Positions 9,389 to 17,839 of a stretch of DNA of 62,672 nucleotides are shown here, one piece after another (the stretch's first letter is position 1; each line of letters starts with the position of its first letter). The notes beneath the pieces were generated by a model, which saw only the letters and a list, made by a program, of their open reading frames with translations, had not been told where the DNA came from and did not search any database. A program made the translations under genes and the position numbers. Source of the DNA: Candidatus Heimdallarchaeota archaeon (lineage in GTDB: Archaea > Asgardarchaeota > Heimdallarchaeia > JABLTI01); NCBI GenBank assembly GCA_030614005.1, contig JAUWKS010000014.1, forward strand, positions 1 through 62,672. Reading direction: 5' to 3'.

Positions 9389-10915
9389 TCAAAATATTAT
9401 TGGCGTGTTTCTTAGTCTATCAATATTTGTACTGTAGACTTCTCTAATGTCATCAAGGTCAAGTTTTAACATTACCAAACGATCTAGACCTTGTCCCCAA
9501 GCAAGAACTTTTTCTTTTACACCAAACGGCAACGTTACTTCAGGCCTGAATATTCCCGATCCTCCCATTTCAAACCATGTTTTGAATTTATCTACATAAA
9601 TTAGTGTTGACATAGAAGGCTCTGTATACGGATAAAATGAGGGGGTTAATCGTATCTTTTTGAAACCCATTTTTCCATAAAAGGTTTTAATTGTACCCAT
9701 TAAATTCCTTAGCGTTACATTCTTATCAACGATAATTCCTTCAAATTGCATAAATTCAGCTAAATGTTTGAAATCGATAGCTTCATTTCGATATACTCGG
9801 TCGATTGAGAACACTTTTTCAGGGGGGGTCCATTCTTTGTAAGCTTTCGATAGATGTCTTACAGTAGTTGCGGTTGTATGTGTACGTAAAACTAAACGTT
9901 CAGCTTCTGCTAAAGACCACTTGTATCCCCAGCCTTTACTTTTTGTTTTCCAACCATTTTGGTGCGTTTTTGCTACATTATCTACTATCTCTTTTGGAGG
10001 TAAATCTGCTTTATTTGGTTGAGCTAATTTGAAAGTATCATGCATTTCTCTGGCTGGATGATCTTGAGGTTGGAATAAGGCATCAAAGTTCCAAAATTCA
10101 GATTCTACTATTGGTCCTCTGATTTCATGAAAACCCATTTCAAAAAAGATTTCTCGCATCTCATTAACTACTTCAATTATAGGATGTCTTCTTCCAAAAT
10201 AAGTGACTGGAACATCTTCTGTAGGATCATATGCTTTGAATTTCTTTTTGCGCCAACTTCCCGTAATGATCATTTTAGGCGTTAATGTGGTCTCCAATTT
10301 ATCTTGGATTTTCAACCCCTTTTTCAATATTTTTTGTCCTTCACTAGTCAATTTAGCAATGCGTATTCTCTTCTCGTTTACAATTAGTATCTTTCTTTTA
10401 CTGAGATTTTTGATACTTTCTTGCACTTTGGGGTCCTTTAACATCTTTTGAATTTCATTGTTTTTTATTGAGGTTAGAACTTGCTCATCCAAATCTTCAG
10501 TCATCTTTTTTGATTCAACAAAAGTTTTCTTACCTTCCTTTGAGAATTCCACCCAATTTTTGCGACGCAACCATCCAATAGCAATATTAACTAATAATGG
10601 GTCTAAACCAGATTTTTCTTTGAAATCATCTAATAGTATTTTACCTTTCACTTTCTGTAATTCGACAAACACTTGTTTTTCTGGCAAGCCTACTTTCAGA
10701 TAACTCTTTCCCTCTTTTGTCAAGGCTATTTCTTGCTCTGTTTTCTCTATACTATCAAGCAATCCCATTTCGGAAAGTTCGAGAATAGTTTTTGCAACAA
10801 CTACTTGATCTAGTTTTGTAGTTTCCACTAGTTTAGGTTGCGAAATTTCTTTCTCACTTTGAATAAACTTTAGTATTTTTGCTTGATTTGCTGTTACAGC
10901 AGTGGTTGCTGGCAT
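9389..10915 (-). CDS. pheS: phenylalanyl-tRNA synthetase alpha subunit, archaeal type
   Basis: The catalytic alpha subunit of PheRS (508 residues). The N-terminal 200 residues contain repeated winged-helix DNA/RNA-binding units, as in archaeal and eukaryotic cytosolic enzymes. The class II synthetase core follows. Motif 1 lies around GRRHPIIEVVNEMREIFFEMGF, motif 2 around YRNEAIDFKHLAEFMQFEG, and motif 3 near the C-terminus around GWGQGLDRLVML (here LAWGQGLDRL). The FEMGGSGIFRPEV segment belongs to the phenylalanine pocket. It ends 36 bases from the convergent pheT gene, separated by a run of A and T that may serve both as terminator. Confidence 0.95.
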   Translation of the reverse strand: MPATTAVTANQAKILKFIQSEKEISQPKLVETTKLDQVVVAKTILELSEMGLLDSIEKTEQEIALTKEGKSYLKVGLPEKQVFVELQKVKGKILLDDFKEKSGLDPLLVNIAIGWLRRKNWVEFSKEGKKTFVESKKMTEDLDEQVLTSIKNNEIQKMLKDPKVQESIKNLSKRKILIVNEKRIRIAKLTSEGQKILKKGLKIQDKLETTLTPKMIITGSWRKKKFKAYDPTEDVPVTYFGRRHPIIEVVNEMREIFFEMGFHEIRGPIVESEFWNFDALFQPQDHPAREMHDTFKLAQPNKADLPPKEIVDNVAKTHQNGWKTKSKGWGYKWSLAEAERLVLRTHTTATTVRHLSKAYKEWTPPEKVFSIDRVYRNEAIDFKHLAEFMQFEGIIVDKNVTLRNLMGTIKTFYGKMGFKKIRLTPSFYPYTEPSMSTLIYVDKFKTWFEMGGSGIFRPEVTLPFGVKEKVLAWGQGLDRLVMLKLDLDDIREVYSTNIDRLRNTPIIF

Positions 10916-11017
10916 AGACTCTACCTCATATTCCTAACAATTTTCAAGTTCAATAATTGAAAAATCTTTCCATGAAAATAAATCATTCTGTCCATTTCGG
11001 TGCATACCATTAGATTT

Positions 11018-11057
11018 AATAAAACGTTTTATTCTATTCCGAGTTATTAGAATAGAA
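11018..11057. promoter_or_regulatory. palindrome and inverted repeat in front of cmk
   Basis: A perfect 16-base palindrome (AATAAAACGTTTTATT, 11018-11033) overlaps a second inverted repeat with 8-base arms (TTCTATTC 11032-11039 and GAATAGAA 11050-11057), 3 bases before the TTG start of the cytidylate kinase gene. The AT-rich palindrome may also hold the TATA element. An operator or a start-codon-proximal hairpin are both possible. Confidence 0.4.
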
Positions 11058-11060
11058 CTC

Positions 11061-11603
11061 TTGGTGAACAGTTTGGTCGTAATAACAATTTCAGGTCCTC
11101 ACGGTGCTGGGAAAAGCACTTATGCAAAAGGTATTGCTAAAGCTCTTAATCTCAAGTATGTTTCTTCTGGTGAAATTTTCAGAAGATTAGCGAAAGAAAG
11201 TGGATGTGATCTTGAAAATTTTTCTAAGAAATGTGAAAAAGATAATTCTATTGATAACAAGATTGACCAAATAACTATTGATGAAGCTAAAAAAGGTGAT
11301 GTTGTTTTAGAAGGTCAATTAGCCTCTTGGATGGCTAGCGATTTCTCTGATTTCAATATCTATGTTACTGCATCCCTTGATGTTCGAGTTAAACGCATTG
11401 CCGGTCGTGATAAAGTCGATTTTGCAAAAGCCAAAAGAGAAACTATTGCAAGAACAAGAAGCGCCTTACGACGGTTCAAACGAATGTATAAAATTGACAC
11501 AGAGAAGAGAGAGATATACGATATGATTCTTAGCACTGATCGATTATCTAAACAAAAGTGCATGAATATTCTTATTGCTGCTTGTAAAGAGTTTGTTGAA
11601 TGA
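11061..11603 (+). CDS. cmk: cytidylate kinase, archaeal type
   Basis: A 180-residue nucleotide kinase that phosphorylates CMP/dCMP. The P-loop GPHGAGKST lies at about residues 12-20, the NMP-binding part around YVSSGEIFRRLAKESG, and the lid around RIAGRDKVDFAKAKRETIARTRSALRRF. The length and sequence match archaeal Cmk, which is shorter than the bacterial enzyme. It heads the conserved archaeal order cmk - L14e - cbf5. The start is uncertain: TTG 11061, GTG 11064 and TTG 11073 are all in frame and close together, and none has a strong ribosome binding site. Confidence 0.9.
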   Translation: MVNSLVVITISGPHGAGKSTYAKGIAKALNLKYVSSGEIFRRLAKESGCDLENFSKKCEKDNSIDNKIDQITIDEAKKGDVVLEGQLASWMASDFSDFNIYVTASLDVRVKRIAGRDKVDFAKAKRETIARTRSALRRFKRMYKIDTEKREIYDMILSTDRLSKQKCMNILIAACKEFVE

Positions 11604-11644
11604 TTTTTTTTGCATTTCGTTTTGAAGGGAAAAGTTAAAAACCA

Positions 11645-11743
11645 TTTATAATTGCTTTTGCTTTAACTCAGAATAGATGCTTATTTAGGCTTCCTCGCTA
11701 GGTGACGCGGGGACCAGATTTGAAGCAAAATCTGTGAAAGGAG
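11645..11743 (+). promoter_or_regulatory. promoter and structured leader of the L14e gene
   Basis: A TATA box (TTTATAAT, 11645-11652) predicts transcription from about 11672. The following leader holds two hairpins: a 7-bp stem (11692-11698 with 11707-11713, one G-T pair) and a perfect 7-bp stem (CAGATTT 11715-11721 with AAATCTG 11728-11734). Then comes a strong ribosome binding site (AAAGGAG, about 11737-11743) ten bases before the ATG. Confidence 0.5.
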
Positions 11744-11753
11744 TTAACAAACT

Positions 11754-12029
11754 ATGATTGAAATTGGTCGAATAGTAATTAAAACAGCAGGTCGAGAAGC
11801 TTTGAAAAAAGCAGTTGTTGTTGATATAATTGATAAAAATTATATTTTAATTACGGGACCTCCTAGCCTGAGTGGTCTCAAGAGAAGACGAGTAAACATC
11901 GGTCATCTTGAACCAACCAAGAAGAAGGTAGAAATAACCCGTAAGGCAACAGATGCCGACGTACTTGCCGCAGCAAAAGCTGCTGGTCTTGATGCTTTTA
12001 TCAAAGAACGTCTCAAGCTAAACGTATAG
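11754..12029 (+). CDS. rpl14e: large ribosomal subunit protein eL14 (L14e)
   Basis: A 91-residue ribosomal protein found in archaea and eukaryotes only. It begins with the KOW-like barrel IEIGRIVIKTAGREALKKAVVVDIID and contains TGPPSLSGLKRRRVNIGHLEPT, both typical of archaeal L14e. The protein acts in the 50S subunit. It follows cmk and precedes cbf5, the standard archaeal arrangement. It has its own promoter and a leader with two hairpins, so it may be controlled separately from cmk. Confidence 0.93.
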   Translation: MIEIGRIVIKTAGREALKKAVVVDIIDKNYILITGPPSLSGLKRRRVNIGHLEPTKKKVEITRKATDADVLAAAKAAGLDAFIKERLKLNV

Positions 12030-12041
12030 TAAACACAAGAG

Positions 12042-12079
12042 GTTTGATTTTTTATCTTTTCTAAGAAAATCAATCAAAC
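12042..12079 (+). terminator. nested hairpin after L14e
   Basis: Outer arms GTTTGATT (12042-12049) and AATCAAAC (12072-12079) enclose an inner TTTTC/GAAAA stem. A T-rich tract (TTTCTTTCCTTTTC) follows. It begins 12 bases past the L14e stop and probably ends or attenuates that transcript before cbf5. Confidence 0.45.
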
Positions 12080-12201
12080 ATTTCTTTCCTTTTCTTGAAT
12101 CAAGGAGGAAAGCTTTTATTTTTCTTCTTTTCAAAGGGAATTGTTTTTAGTGAAATAGAATAGATATATCGAATAATTACCCCCATTGGTGTTGGAAAGC
12201 T

Positions 12202-13215
12202 ATGTCATCACAATCTCGAATCTTACCATCAGAAAAAAAGCGAAAACTATTAGTTAAGACAGATGATTTTGAAATAACTAATCATGGTTTGAAACCCGAA
12301 GAACGAGATGTCAAAGAGCTTATTCGGTTAGGGGTTATTAACGTTGATAAGCACCCAAACCCAACTAGCCAAGAGATTGTTGCTACGGTAAAAAGAATTT
12401 TCAATTTACGAAAAGCAGGGCACTCTGGAACACTTGATCCTTCCGTTACTGGCATTCTTCCTATTGCATTGGAAGATGCAACAAAAATTACTGATGCACT
12501 CCTTCCTTCAGGAAAAGAATATATTTGCATTATGCATCTTCATAGTGCGGTGAAGAAGGGTGACCTAAGAGAAATAATCACTCAATTCCATGGAGAAATC
12601 TATCAAAAACCACCTGTTAAATCTTCCGTGAAAAGAGTTCTAAGAATAAGAAAAATCTATTATATTGATCTTATGGAAGTTGCTGGTCAAGATGTTTTAT
12701 TTAAAGTAGGTTGTGAAAAAGGAACCTACATTCGAAAACTTTGTCATGATATTGGCTTAGTTTTAGGTACAGGCGCACATATGAAAGAATTACGCCGAAC
12801 AAAAACAGGACCTTTCAGAGAAGATGAAACATTAGCCTCATTAACTCGAGTCTTTGATGCGTATGAGGTCTGGAAAGAATCTGGTGATGAAGAGGAGCTT
12901 CGGCAAGTTGTTTTGCCAATGGAACGGGGTTTAACTCATTTACCAAAAATAGTTATTCGTGACAATGCTATTGGGGCTATCTGTCATGGTGCAAGTTTGG
13001 CTATGCCTGGAGTAGTTAAAATCGATGACATTATTGAGAAAGATTCTCTTATCCTTTTGGAAAGTTTGAAAGGAGAAGCAATAGCATTAGCAAAAGCTAT
13101 TGAAAGTTCTAAAACTATCTTAAAGGAAAATCATGGTTTAGCTGCCAAAACATCTCGAGTATTAATGGATCGAGATGTCTATCCGAAAGATTGGAAGGAA
13201 TCGGTCAAGAAATGA
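12202..13215 (+). CDS. cbf5: tRNA/rRNA pseudouridine synthase Cbf5 (dyskerin homologue)
   Basis: The catalytic subunit of archaeal H/ACA ribonucleoproteins, which turns uridine into pseudouridine in rRNA and also acts on tRNA U55. The catalytic Asp is in GHSGTLDPSVTGILP (about residue 79). The TruB core extends to about residue 240 (KGTYIRKLCHDIG, GAHMKELRRTKTGPF), followed by a PUA domain (about 245-330: LPKIVIRDNAIGAICHGASL). At 337 residues it has the normal archaeal length without the eukaryotic basic tail. Its last bases overlap the next gene in an ATGA arrangement, indicating translational coupling. Confidence 0.95.
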   Translation: MSSQSRILPSEKKRKLLVKTDDFEITNHGLKPEERDVKELIRLGVINVDKHPNPTSQEIVATVKRIFNLRKAGHSGTLDPSVTGILPIALEDATKITDALLPSGKEYICIMHLHSAVKKGDLREIITQFHGEIYQKPPVKSSVKRVLRIRKIYYIDLMEVAGQDVLFKVGCEKGTYIRKLCHDIGLVLGTGAHMKELRRTKTGPFREDETLASLTRVFDAYEVWKESGDEEELRQVVLPMERGLTHLPKIVIRDNAIGAICHGASLAMPGVVKIDDIIEKDSLILLESLKGEAIALAKAIESSKTILKENHGLAAKTSRVLMDRDVYPKDWKESVKK

Positions 13216-13826
13216 CCCCTCATTATTTTTCAGAAAAACCATCCACAACAGGAAAAACTATTCTAATACATACTCATCAATTAGGTAATCGTCTAACTTT
13301 TAAAAGTCAATCAGGAATTTTCGGTTGGATGAAAGTAGATACTGGTAGCGAACTTTTACTAAACAACTTGCTATTACCAAAAAAATCTGATCTAACTATT
13401 TTGGATCTCGGTTGTGGGTATGGATTTTTGGGTATTGCCTTAGCTAAAGCATATCCGCAAAATAATTTTGTGTTGACAGATATCAACAAATTAGCTGTGA
13501 GATTGACCAAAGAAAATTGTAAAACAAATGATGTTCTTCAGAATACTCGAGTGTGTCAAGGCAATCTATATGAACCCGTCAAAAATGACCACTTTGATAT
13601 TATCATCACAAATCCACCTTTGATGGCAGGAAAAAAAATATTAAAGGAAATTATAGTCAGTTCAATTAATCACCTAAAAGAGCAAGGTTCAGTACAGCTT
13701 GTGGTACCAAAGAAGAAAGGATTAATTTCAATGCAAAAAATGTTAGCAAGTGTTTATGGGACGTATCAAGTACTAACTAAAGGATCGGGTTTTTGGATAT
13801 TGAAATCCGAGAAAGCAAAAACTTAA
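13212..13826 (+). CDS. class I SAM-dependent methyltransferase, RsmC-like
   Basis: A protein of about 204 residues. The SAM-binding motif I is LDLGCGYGFLGIALA and the catalytic motif IV is ITNPPL, the NPPY-type motif of N6-adenine and N2-guanine methyltransferases. It is the size of archaeal single-domain RsmC-like enzymes, which modify rRNA or tRNA. The start at 13212 overlaps the cbf5 stop (ATGA), which suggests coupled translation and a role in RNA modification. A TTG 21 bases upstream would add seven residues and is less likely. Confidence 0.85.
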   Translation: MTPHYFSEKPSTTGKTILIHTHQLGNRLTFKSQSGIFGWMKVDTGSELLLNNLLLPKKSDLTILDLGCGYGFLGIALAKAYPQNNFVLTDINKLAVRLTKENCKTNDVLQNTRVCQGNLYEPVKNDHFDIIITNPPLMAGKKILKEIIVSSINHLKEQGSVQLVVPKKKGLISMQKMLASVYGTYQVLTKGSGFWILKSEKAKT

Positions 13827-13900
13827 TTTGTAAAAAGAATTTTTTTTCTAATGGAAAACCTAAAAAAGAGGTAAAAATCCTTAAACATAATCATAAAATT

Positions 13901-14020
13901 GCCGAGGTGGCCTAGCCTGGTAGGGCGATTGCCTGGAATTTTCTATTTCAAGTAATGAGCATATACCGGTAAGCAATTGTGTGAAAGCACGCGCGAGTTC
14001 GAATCTCGTCCTCGGCACCA
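13901..14020 (+). tRNA. tRNA-Ser (anticodon GGA) with an intron; CCA encoded
   Basis: A cloverleaf can be built by hand. Acceptor arms GCCGAGG and CCTCGGC pair fully, the D stem is GCCT/GGGC, the anticodon stem ATTGC/GCAAT, the T arm GCGAG/CTCGT with loop TTCGAAT, and the encoded end is ACCA. The variable region is 15 bases and forms a short stem, as in type II tRNAs. The anticodon loop is interrupted: CTGG pairs with CCGG (13966-13969) to give a 4-bp helix between 3-base bulges, the archaeal splicing motif. This predicts an intron at 13939-13971 (33 bases) and the anticodon GGA at 13935-13937. The oddity is an A at the discriminator position, where Ser tRNAs normally carry G. Confidence 0.88.
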
Positions 14021-14153
14021 AAACCCTTTCTCTATATGCCTATTTTTGTACGAATACTTTCAGCTAGCTCCATTCATTGCTTTTTTTAAAACGAATTTAG
14101 GCCTTTTATACAAAAGTTGGAATATATTATTGAGAAATATGAGTTGATAATTT

Positions 14154-14468
14154 ATGGCTGAAAGTGCTATTGTTAAGAATAATAATAACAAAGGATTTAG
14201 AAATAACAACGGAACGAAGATTTGTGATATCATTCACTTTTATAATAAACAGCGTTCTAACAGTTTACAAATATTTGTTGAGGATCCATATCTTAAAAAT
14301 GGGCAATGGCCAACAAGTGGGTCTATTCGTCTTGTGCTTACCAAATTTGGCGAACCAAATCAAGTTAATGCAATTAAATTGACTTTTGCTGAAGCAACTG
14401 AACTTATTTTTCGATTACAAAGTGGTTTACAAGCATCCTTTAGCAAAGAAGTTGCTCTTAGAAAATAA
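14154..14468 (+). CDS. uncharacterised small protein, 104 residues
   Basis: I do not recognise this protein. The first 25 residues are rich in Asn and Lys. Residues about 38-104 look like one compact alpha/beta domain: SLQIFVED, then SIRLVLTKFGEPNQVNAIKL, then a helix from FAEATELIFRLQSGLQASF. It has no membrane segment, Cys motif or signal peptide. It lies alone between the tRNA gene and a terminator-like hairpin and is probably monocistronic. An overlapping 72-codon frame inside it looks like a shadow. Confidence 0.55.
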   Translation: MAESAIVKNNNNKGFRNNNGTKICDIIHFYNKQRSNSLQIFVEDPYLKNGQWPTSGSIRLVLTKFGEPNQVNAIKLTFAEATELIFRLQSGLQASFSKEVALRK

Positions 14469-14491
14469 GCTAAAACTTTTCTCTCTTTTTT

Positions 14492-14524
14492 AGAAGGTTT
14501 GTTAACCTTCTCAGCTCTTTTTTT
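14492..14524 (+). terminator. intrinsic-type terminator (hairpin plus T tract)
   Basis: A perfect 8-bp stem (AGAAGGTT/AACCTTCT) with a 4-base loop is followed by a T tract at 14518-14524. It lies 24 bases past the stop of the 104-residue gene. Confidence 0.65.
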
Positions 14525-14628
14525 GTTGATTTCTCTCTATTTTTGCTTTTCTATAATAGAAAAAGTAGAATAGTTCAAATAATTAAGTTGTTTGCATTAA
14601 TTAGAATAAATGTAAGGAATTAACAATC

Positions 14629-15498
14629 TTGAGAAAATCAAACGGTGGAGTAATCTGGCTAATTTTATCAGGAGCAGCGGTGGGTTTTGCTTTGTCCCTT
14701 ATTCTTGCTTCAATGTTATTTTTACAATATTTGATCCCTATCTTCATTCTCTTAGTAATCGGTGGTCTCATCTGTGCAAGAGTTATTGGAAGAAGTGGTG
14801 GAGAATTCTCCGAAGATACGAAAAACTATGCTCTTATCTTAGAGGGAATTATTTTCGGTATAGTCTTTGATTTGATGCGCTTTAGATATGATTGGTTAAT
14901 TAACATCTTCAAGTTTATCGCCCTTGGAACCTTTTTCATCCTATTTGCAGTTTTTTACAAGCGTAATCTTGACGAATATACAAATGATCATCTTGATGAT
15001 GGACCCTATATGGCAATAATGCGCCCTTCTATTCTTTACATTTTAGCTGGTTGTAATTTTGCTATTGCAATTAACTGCATTGTTGAAGCTTTTATGGGTT
15101 CTTCGTATTTCCTTGTATTGTTACCTTTAATGGTACTTTTTGGAGTTTTATTGATGATTTTCTCAAAAGCCGATTTCGATTTGTTGAGTACGGATTCTGG
15201 TGTTTGGAACCAGCTATTTGCAGGTATTATGTTAGGCTTTGCTTATGATTTAGCACTCTTCAGAGTTATCTTGTCGCAAGATATTGCCAAGTTATTCATT
15301 GTTTGTATGATGTTCCTTGTTACTGCTTTCGTAATTCGAAAGAAGATACCAACGAAGATGGGTATTGGTGGTGTTTCTCTTGATTTAGAGTCCACTAAAT
15401 CTCGTAAGAAAAAAACTACTTCTGCTCGCGAAATCTCTTTCGCTGAGAAAAAACCTCGCAGTAAATCATCAAAATCAACAAGTAAAAAGAGGAGATAA
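14629..15498 (+). CDS. polytopic membrane protein with basic C-terminal tail
   Basis: A 289-residue membrane protein that I cannot assign. It has about eight hydrophobic segments between residues 8 and 240, with few charged residues inside them. The last 45 residues are cytosolic by charge and very rich in Lys, Arg, Ser and Thr (TKSRKKKTTSAR, KPRSKSSKSTSKKRR). The gene is directly followed, with no gap, by the anchored TIM-barrel protein, so both are surely one transcript. A scaffold or transporter role at the envelope is possible but not shown. Confidence 0.6.
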   Translation: MRKSNGGVIWLILSGAAVGFALSLILASMLFLQYLIPIFILLVIGGLICARVIGRSGGEFSEDTKNYALILEGIIFGIVFDLMRFRYDWLINIFKFIALGTFFILFAVFYKRNLDEYTNDHLDDGPYMAIMRPSILYILAGCNFAIAINCIVEAFMGSSYFLVLLPLMVLFGVLLMIFSKADFDLLSTDSGVWNQLFAGIMLGFAYDLALFRVILSQDIAKLFIVCMMFLVTAFVIRKKIPTKMGIGGVSLDLESTKSRKKKTTSAREISFAEKKPRSKSSKSTSKKRR

Positions 15499-16914
15499 TT
15501 GTCAATGAGAAGAAACAGCTTGAAGTTTATCATTCTCTTTACCACTTTCTTGGTACCTTTTCTATTTGCTCCTCTTACAGTTGGTTATACTCAAGCCGCA
15601 CCAATCGATGAATATCCAAAATTTGGTTTTAGCTACATTAATGGTATAGCTGGTGCAACTGAATTGGAGGAACCCGGATATCAAAAAGCGGTTGAAATGG
15701 GTGCAACCATCGAACATCGGGAATATAGTTGGTCCTATATTGACTATTCTATTGAACGTGTATATGAATGGAAAAAACTATTCCTTAACAAATTTCCATC
15801 AATGAATGCATCCATAGCCATAGGTGTTATTAGTAATAATTTCAGTGTTCTAACGTCAAAATTCAATTTTACAAGATATACAACTATACCTACCCCTGAA
15901 TCTAATAATACTCGATTTAATGATCCTTTAGTTATAACTACACTCAAAAATTTCACTGACATTGTTCTTGAAGACATTGGTGGATTCAGTTATATCAGCT
16001 TCGGGAACGAAGTTAATGGGTTCTTTGAAACCTATTTTGATTATACAACTAAGACAATGACTAATACTGTTATGCTCGATGATTATGTTAATCTGACAGA
16101 GCAAATGTATGATTATGTTAAAGCGAAGTATCCTTCAGTAAAAGTAATGATGAGTTTTCGCAATCAAATTACTTCAGATCACCTTAATATTGCTGCAATA
16201 ATTGATCGCTTCAATGACTCTTGTGATATATACTCTATGGCTGGTCGAATTTTCACGAATGATTATGGTTTTCTTGAGAACCTCTCAAAGGATGAAGTAC
16301 TTGAACGCTTTACGAATTTCATTGATCTAACTGGCTCCAAGAAATTTGCTATAACAAATATCTATACTATCTCTGATAGCAGTGCAGGTGGATCTGAATT
16401 GTATCAAGCTAATTTCATTCGAACACTGTTTGAACTTGCAAACGACTATTCTGATAAAATGGAGTTCCTCTGTTGGTATCATATTTTTGATTTACCCCGT
16501 GGTTATCTTGGGATGATATTTAGTCCATTCCTTGAAGCTCAACGTTCTCTTGGTTTATTGACAGAATTTGGTGATTACAAGATGTCTTATTTCGCTTGGA
16601 TTGAAGAAATGCAAGCTCTTGGTCGAATACCTAACTATTATACTCCATGGAAGATTGCTCTTTATTCAATAACCTTAACGGCAATAGGAGGATTTTTTGT
16701 ATTCGCTTTTGTAAAGGAAGGTATTGACATCTACAAGACACAGCAACAAAAAGATGCAACCCCTGATCAAATTGATTTTGATAAAAAACCCAAGGAACCT
16801 TCCATAAAGAAGAAAAAAAAGAAGAAAGGCAAATCAAAGGAAACTATCGTCTTTGATGCAAGTTATTCCTATGATGATAGTAAAGAATCAGAAGCAGCTG
16901 AAGAAGAGAAGTAA
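15499..16914 (+). CDS. secreted, membrane-anchored glycoside-hydrolase-like TIM barrel
   Basis: A 471-residue envelope protein. It has a signal segment (about residues 8-30), a large outside domain (about 35-380), one transmembrane helix (about 392-415) and a highly charged cytosolic tail (Lys-rich, then Asp/Ser/Glu-rich). The outside domain resembles clan GH-A hydrolases: the SYISFGNEVNGFF stretch (about 170) fits the acid/base NE pair at the end of strand 4, with further beta-alpha units after it. The candidate nucleophile at strand 7 is not obvious. It may cleave or bind surface glycans, or be an inactive barrel. It starts right at the stop of the upstream membrane protein (TTG 15499; ATG 15505 is an alternative). 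Confidence 0.6.
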   Translation: MSMRRNSLKFIILFTTFLVPFLFAPLTVGYTQAAPIDEYPKFGFSYINGIAGATELEEPGYQKAVEMGATIEHREYSWSYIDYSIERVYEWKKLFLNKFPSMNASIAIGVISNNFSVLTSKFNFTRYTTIPTPESNNTRFNDPLVITTLKNFTDIVLEDIGGFSYISFGNEVNGFFETYFDYTTKTMTNTVMLDDYVNLTEQMYDYVKAKYPSVKVMMSFRNQITSDHLNIAAIIDRFNDSCDIYSMAGRIFTNDYGFLENLSKDEVLERFTNFIDLTGSKKFAITNIYTISDSSAGGSELYQANFIRTLFELANDYSDKMEFLCWYHIFDLPRGYLGMIFSPFLEAQRSLGLLTEFGDYKMSYFAWIEEMQALGRIPNYYTPWKIALYSITLTAIGGFFVFAFVKEGIDIYKTQQQKDATPDQIDFDKKPKEPSIKKKKKKKGKSKETIVFDASYSYDDSKESEAAEEEK

Positions 16915-16945
16915 TTTTTCCTCTTCATCAAATCTTTTTTATTTT

Positions 16946-17818
16946 TTATTCAGGAAACTCGGTTACTTTCTTCCGAAATTCCTTTTCAGGATAAATGTAT
17001 CCTTGTCGTGGTGGCATACTATTGTAAACTTTTTCAATATCAATAACACCACGTGATCCACTGATTCCTTGAAAAGTTCCTTTTACCAGTAAGGTTTCCA
17101 ATTCAAAATCCATTACAAAAACACCTACTTTTGCTTTCTCTGGAATTCTCTTCAAATCTTCTTTGAATTGAGATAGTGTGAATATAATCGTTTTATTTTC
17201 TATTGCACGTGCCTGAAAACAAGGAATAATAACTGGATAGTTGTCTTTTGGGTCTAAATAAGCGATGAATTTTGGAAAGATGGGTCCATTGAATAATTTC
17301 ATTCCAAATTTGGGCAAACGTTCTTCCAAATTACCTGTTTTATATTTTCTTTTTCCAAATAGATTAGCAACTATTCCTTTGATAATTCCAAATAAATTAA
17401 TGTCTCGAATAGCACTTGCTGCTTTTACTTTATTAAAATACGTTTTATACACTCGCATATAGACATTATATCTCATTAAATCAGTTTGATTAAAATCAAC
17501 AGCATCTTCTGCTTCTGTTGAACAGTAATCATAATCAGCTTTTATTTGTAAGAATTTGAATGGCATTTCAGCAGTCATAAATAGAATTCCTTGTTTAGGA
17601 TTAACTAGGATATTTTTCTTGCTAGATCCTTCTGTAAATTGCCCCCATTTTACTGTTTCTTCATTAACAGCTTTATTACTTGCAATCATAGTTATATGTG
17701 GATCTCCGTCCGAATCTATTGTTGCTACGAACTTTGCCATGATTTCTGGAAAAGTAAATTCTACTGCTTCTTGTGTTAGTTTTGGCATCCATTTCAAATT
17801 ATTTTTTTTCTGCTTCAT
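16946..17818 (-). CDS. pyridoxamine 5'-phosphate oxidase-like (FMN split-barrel) protein
   Basis: A protein of about 290 residues. The N-terminal half shows the split-barrel pattern of FMN- or F420-binding PNPOx-like proteins: FVATIDSDGDPHITMIAS, GQFTEGSSKKNILVNPKQG, then ILFMTAEM. The second half (from about residue 165) repeats strand-rich sequence (FIAYLDPKDNYPVIIPCFQA, ENKTIIFTLSQF), so it may be a duplicated barrel. The start ATG at 17818 is preceded by GGGTGA; an in-frame GTG at 17827 is part of that binding site. It is the last gene of the glycyl-radical-enzyme run, 22 bases behind the activase, which suggests a linked redox role. Confidence 0.7.
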   Translation of the reverse strand: MKQKKNNLKWMPKLTQEAVEFTFPEIMAKFVATIDSDGDPHITMIASNKAVNEETVKWGQFTEGSSKKNILVNPKQGILFMTAEMPFKFLQIKADYDYCSTEAEDAVDFNQTDLMRYNVYMRVYKTYFNKVKAASAIRDINLFGIIKGIVANLFGKRKYKTGNLEERLPKFGMKLFNGPIFPKFIAYLDPKDNYPVIIPCFQARAIENKTIIFTLSQFKEDLKRIPEKAKVGVFVMDFELETLLVKGTFQGISGSRGVIDIEKVYNSMPPRQGYIYPEKEFRKKVTEFPE

Positions 17819-17839
17819 AACTTTCACCCAATAATTTCT

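Noticed and set aside
14164..14382. 72-residue gene overlapping the 104-residue gene in another frame
   Set aside because: Lies fully inside the longer frame and has no own binding site.
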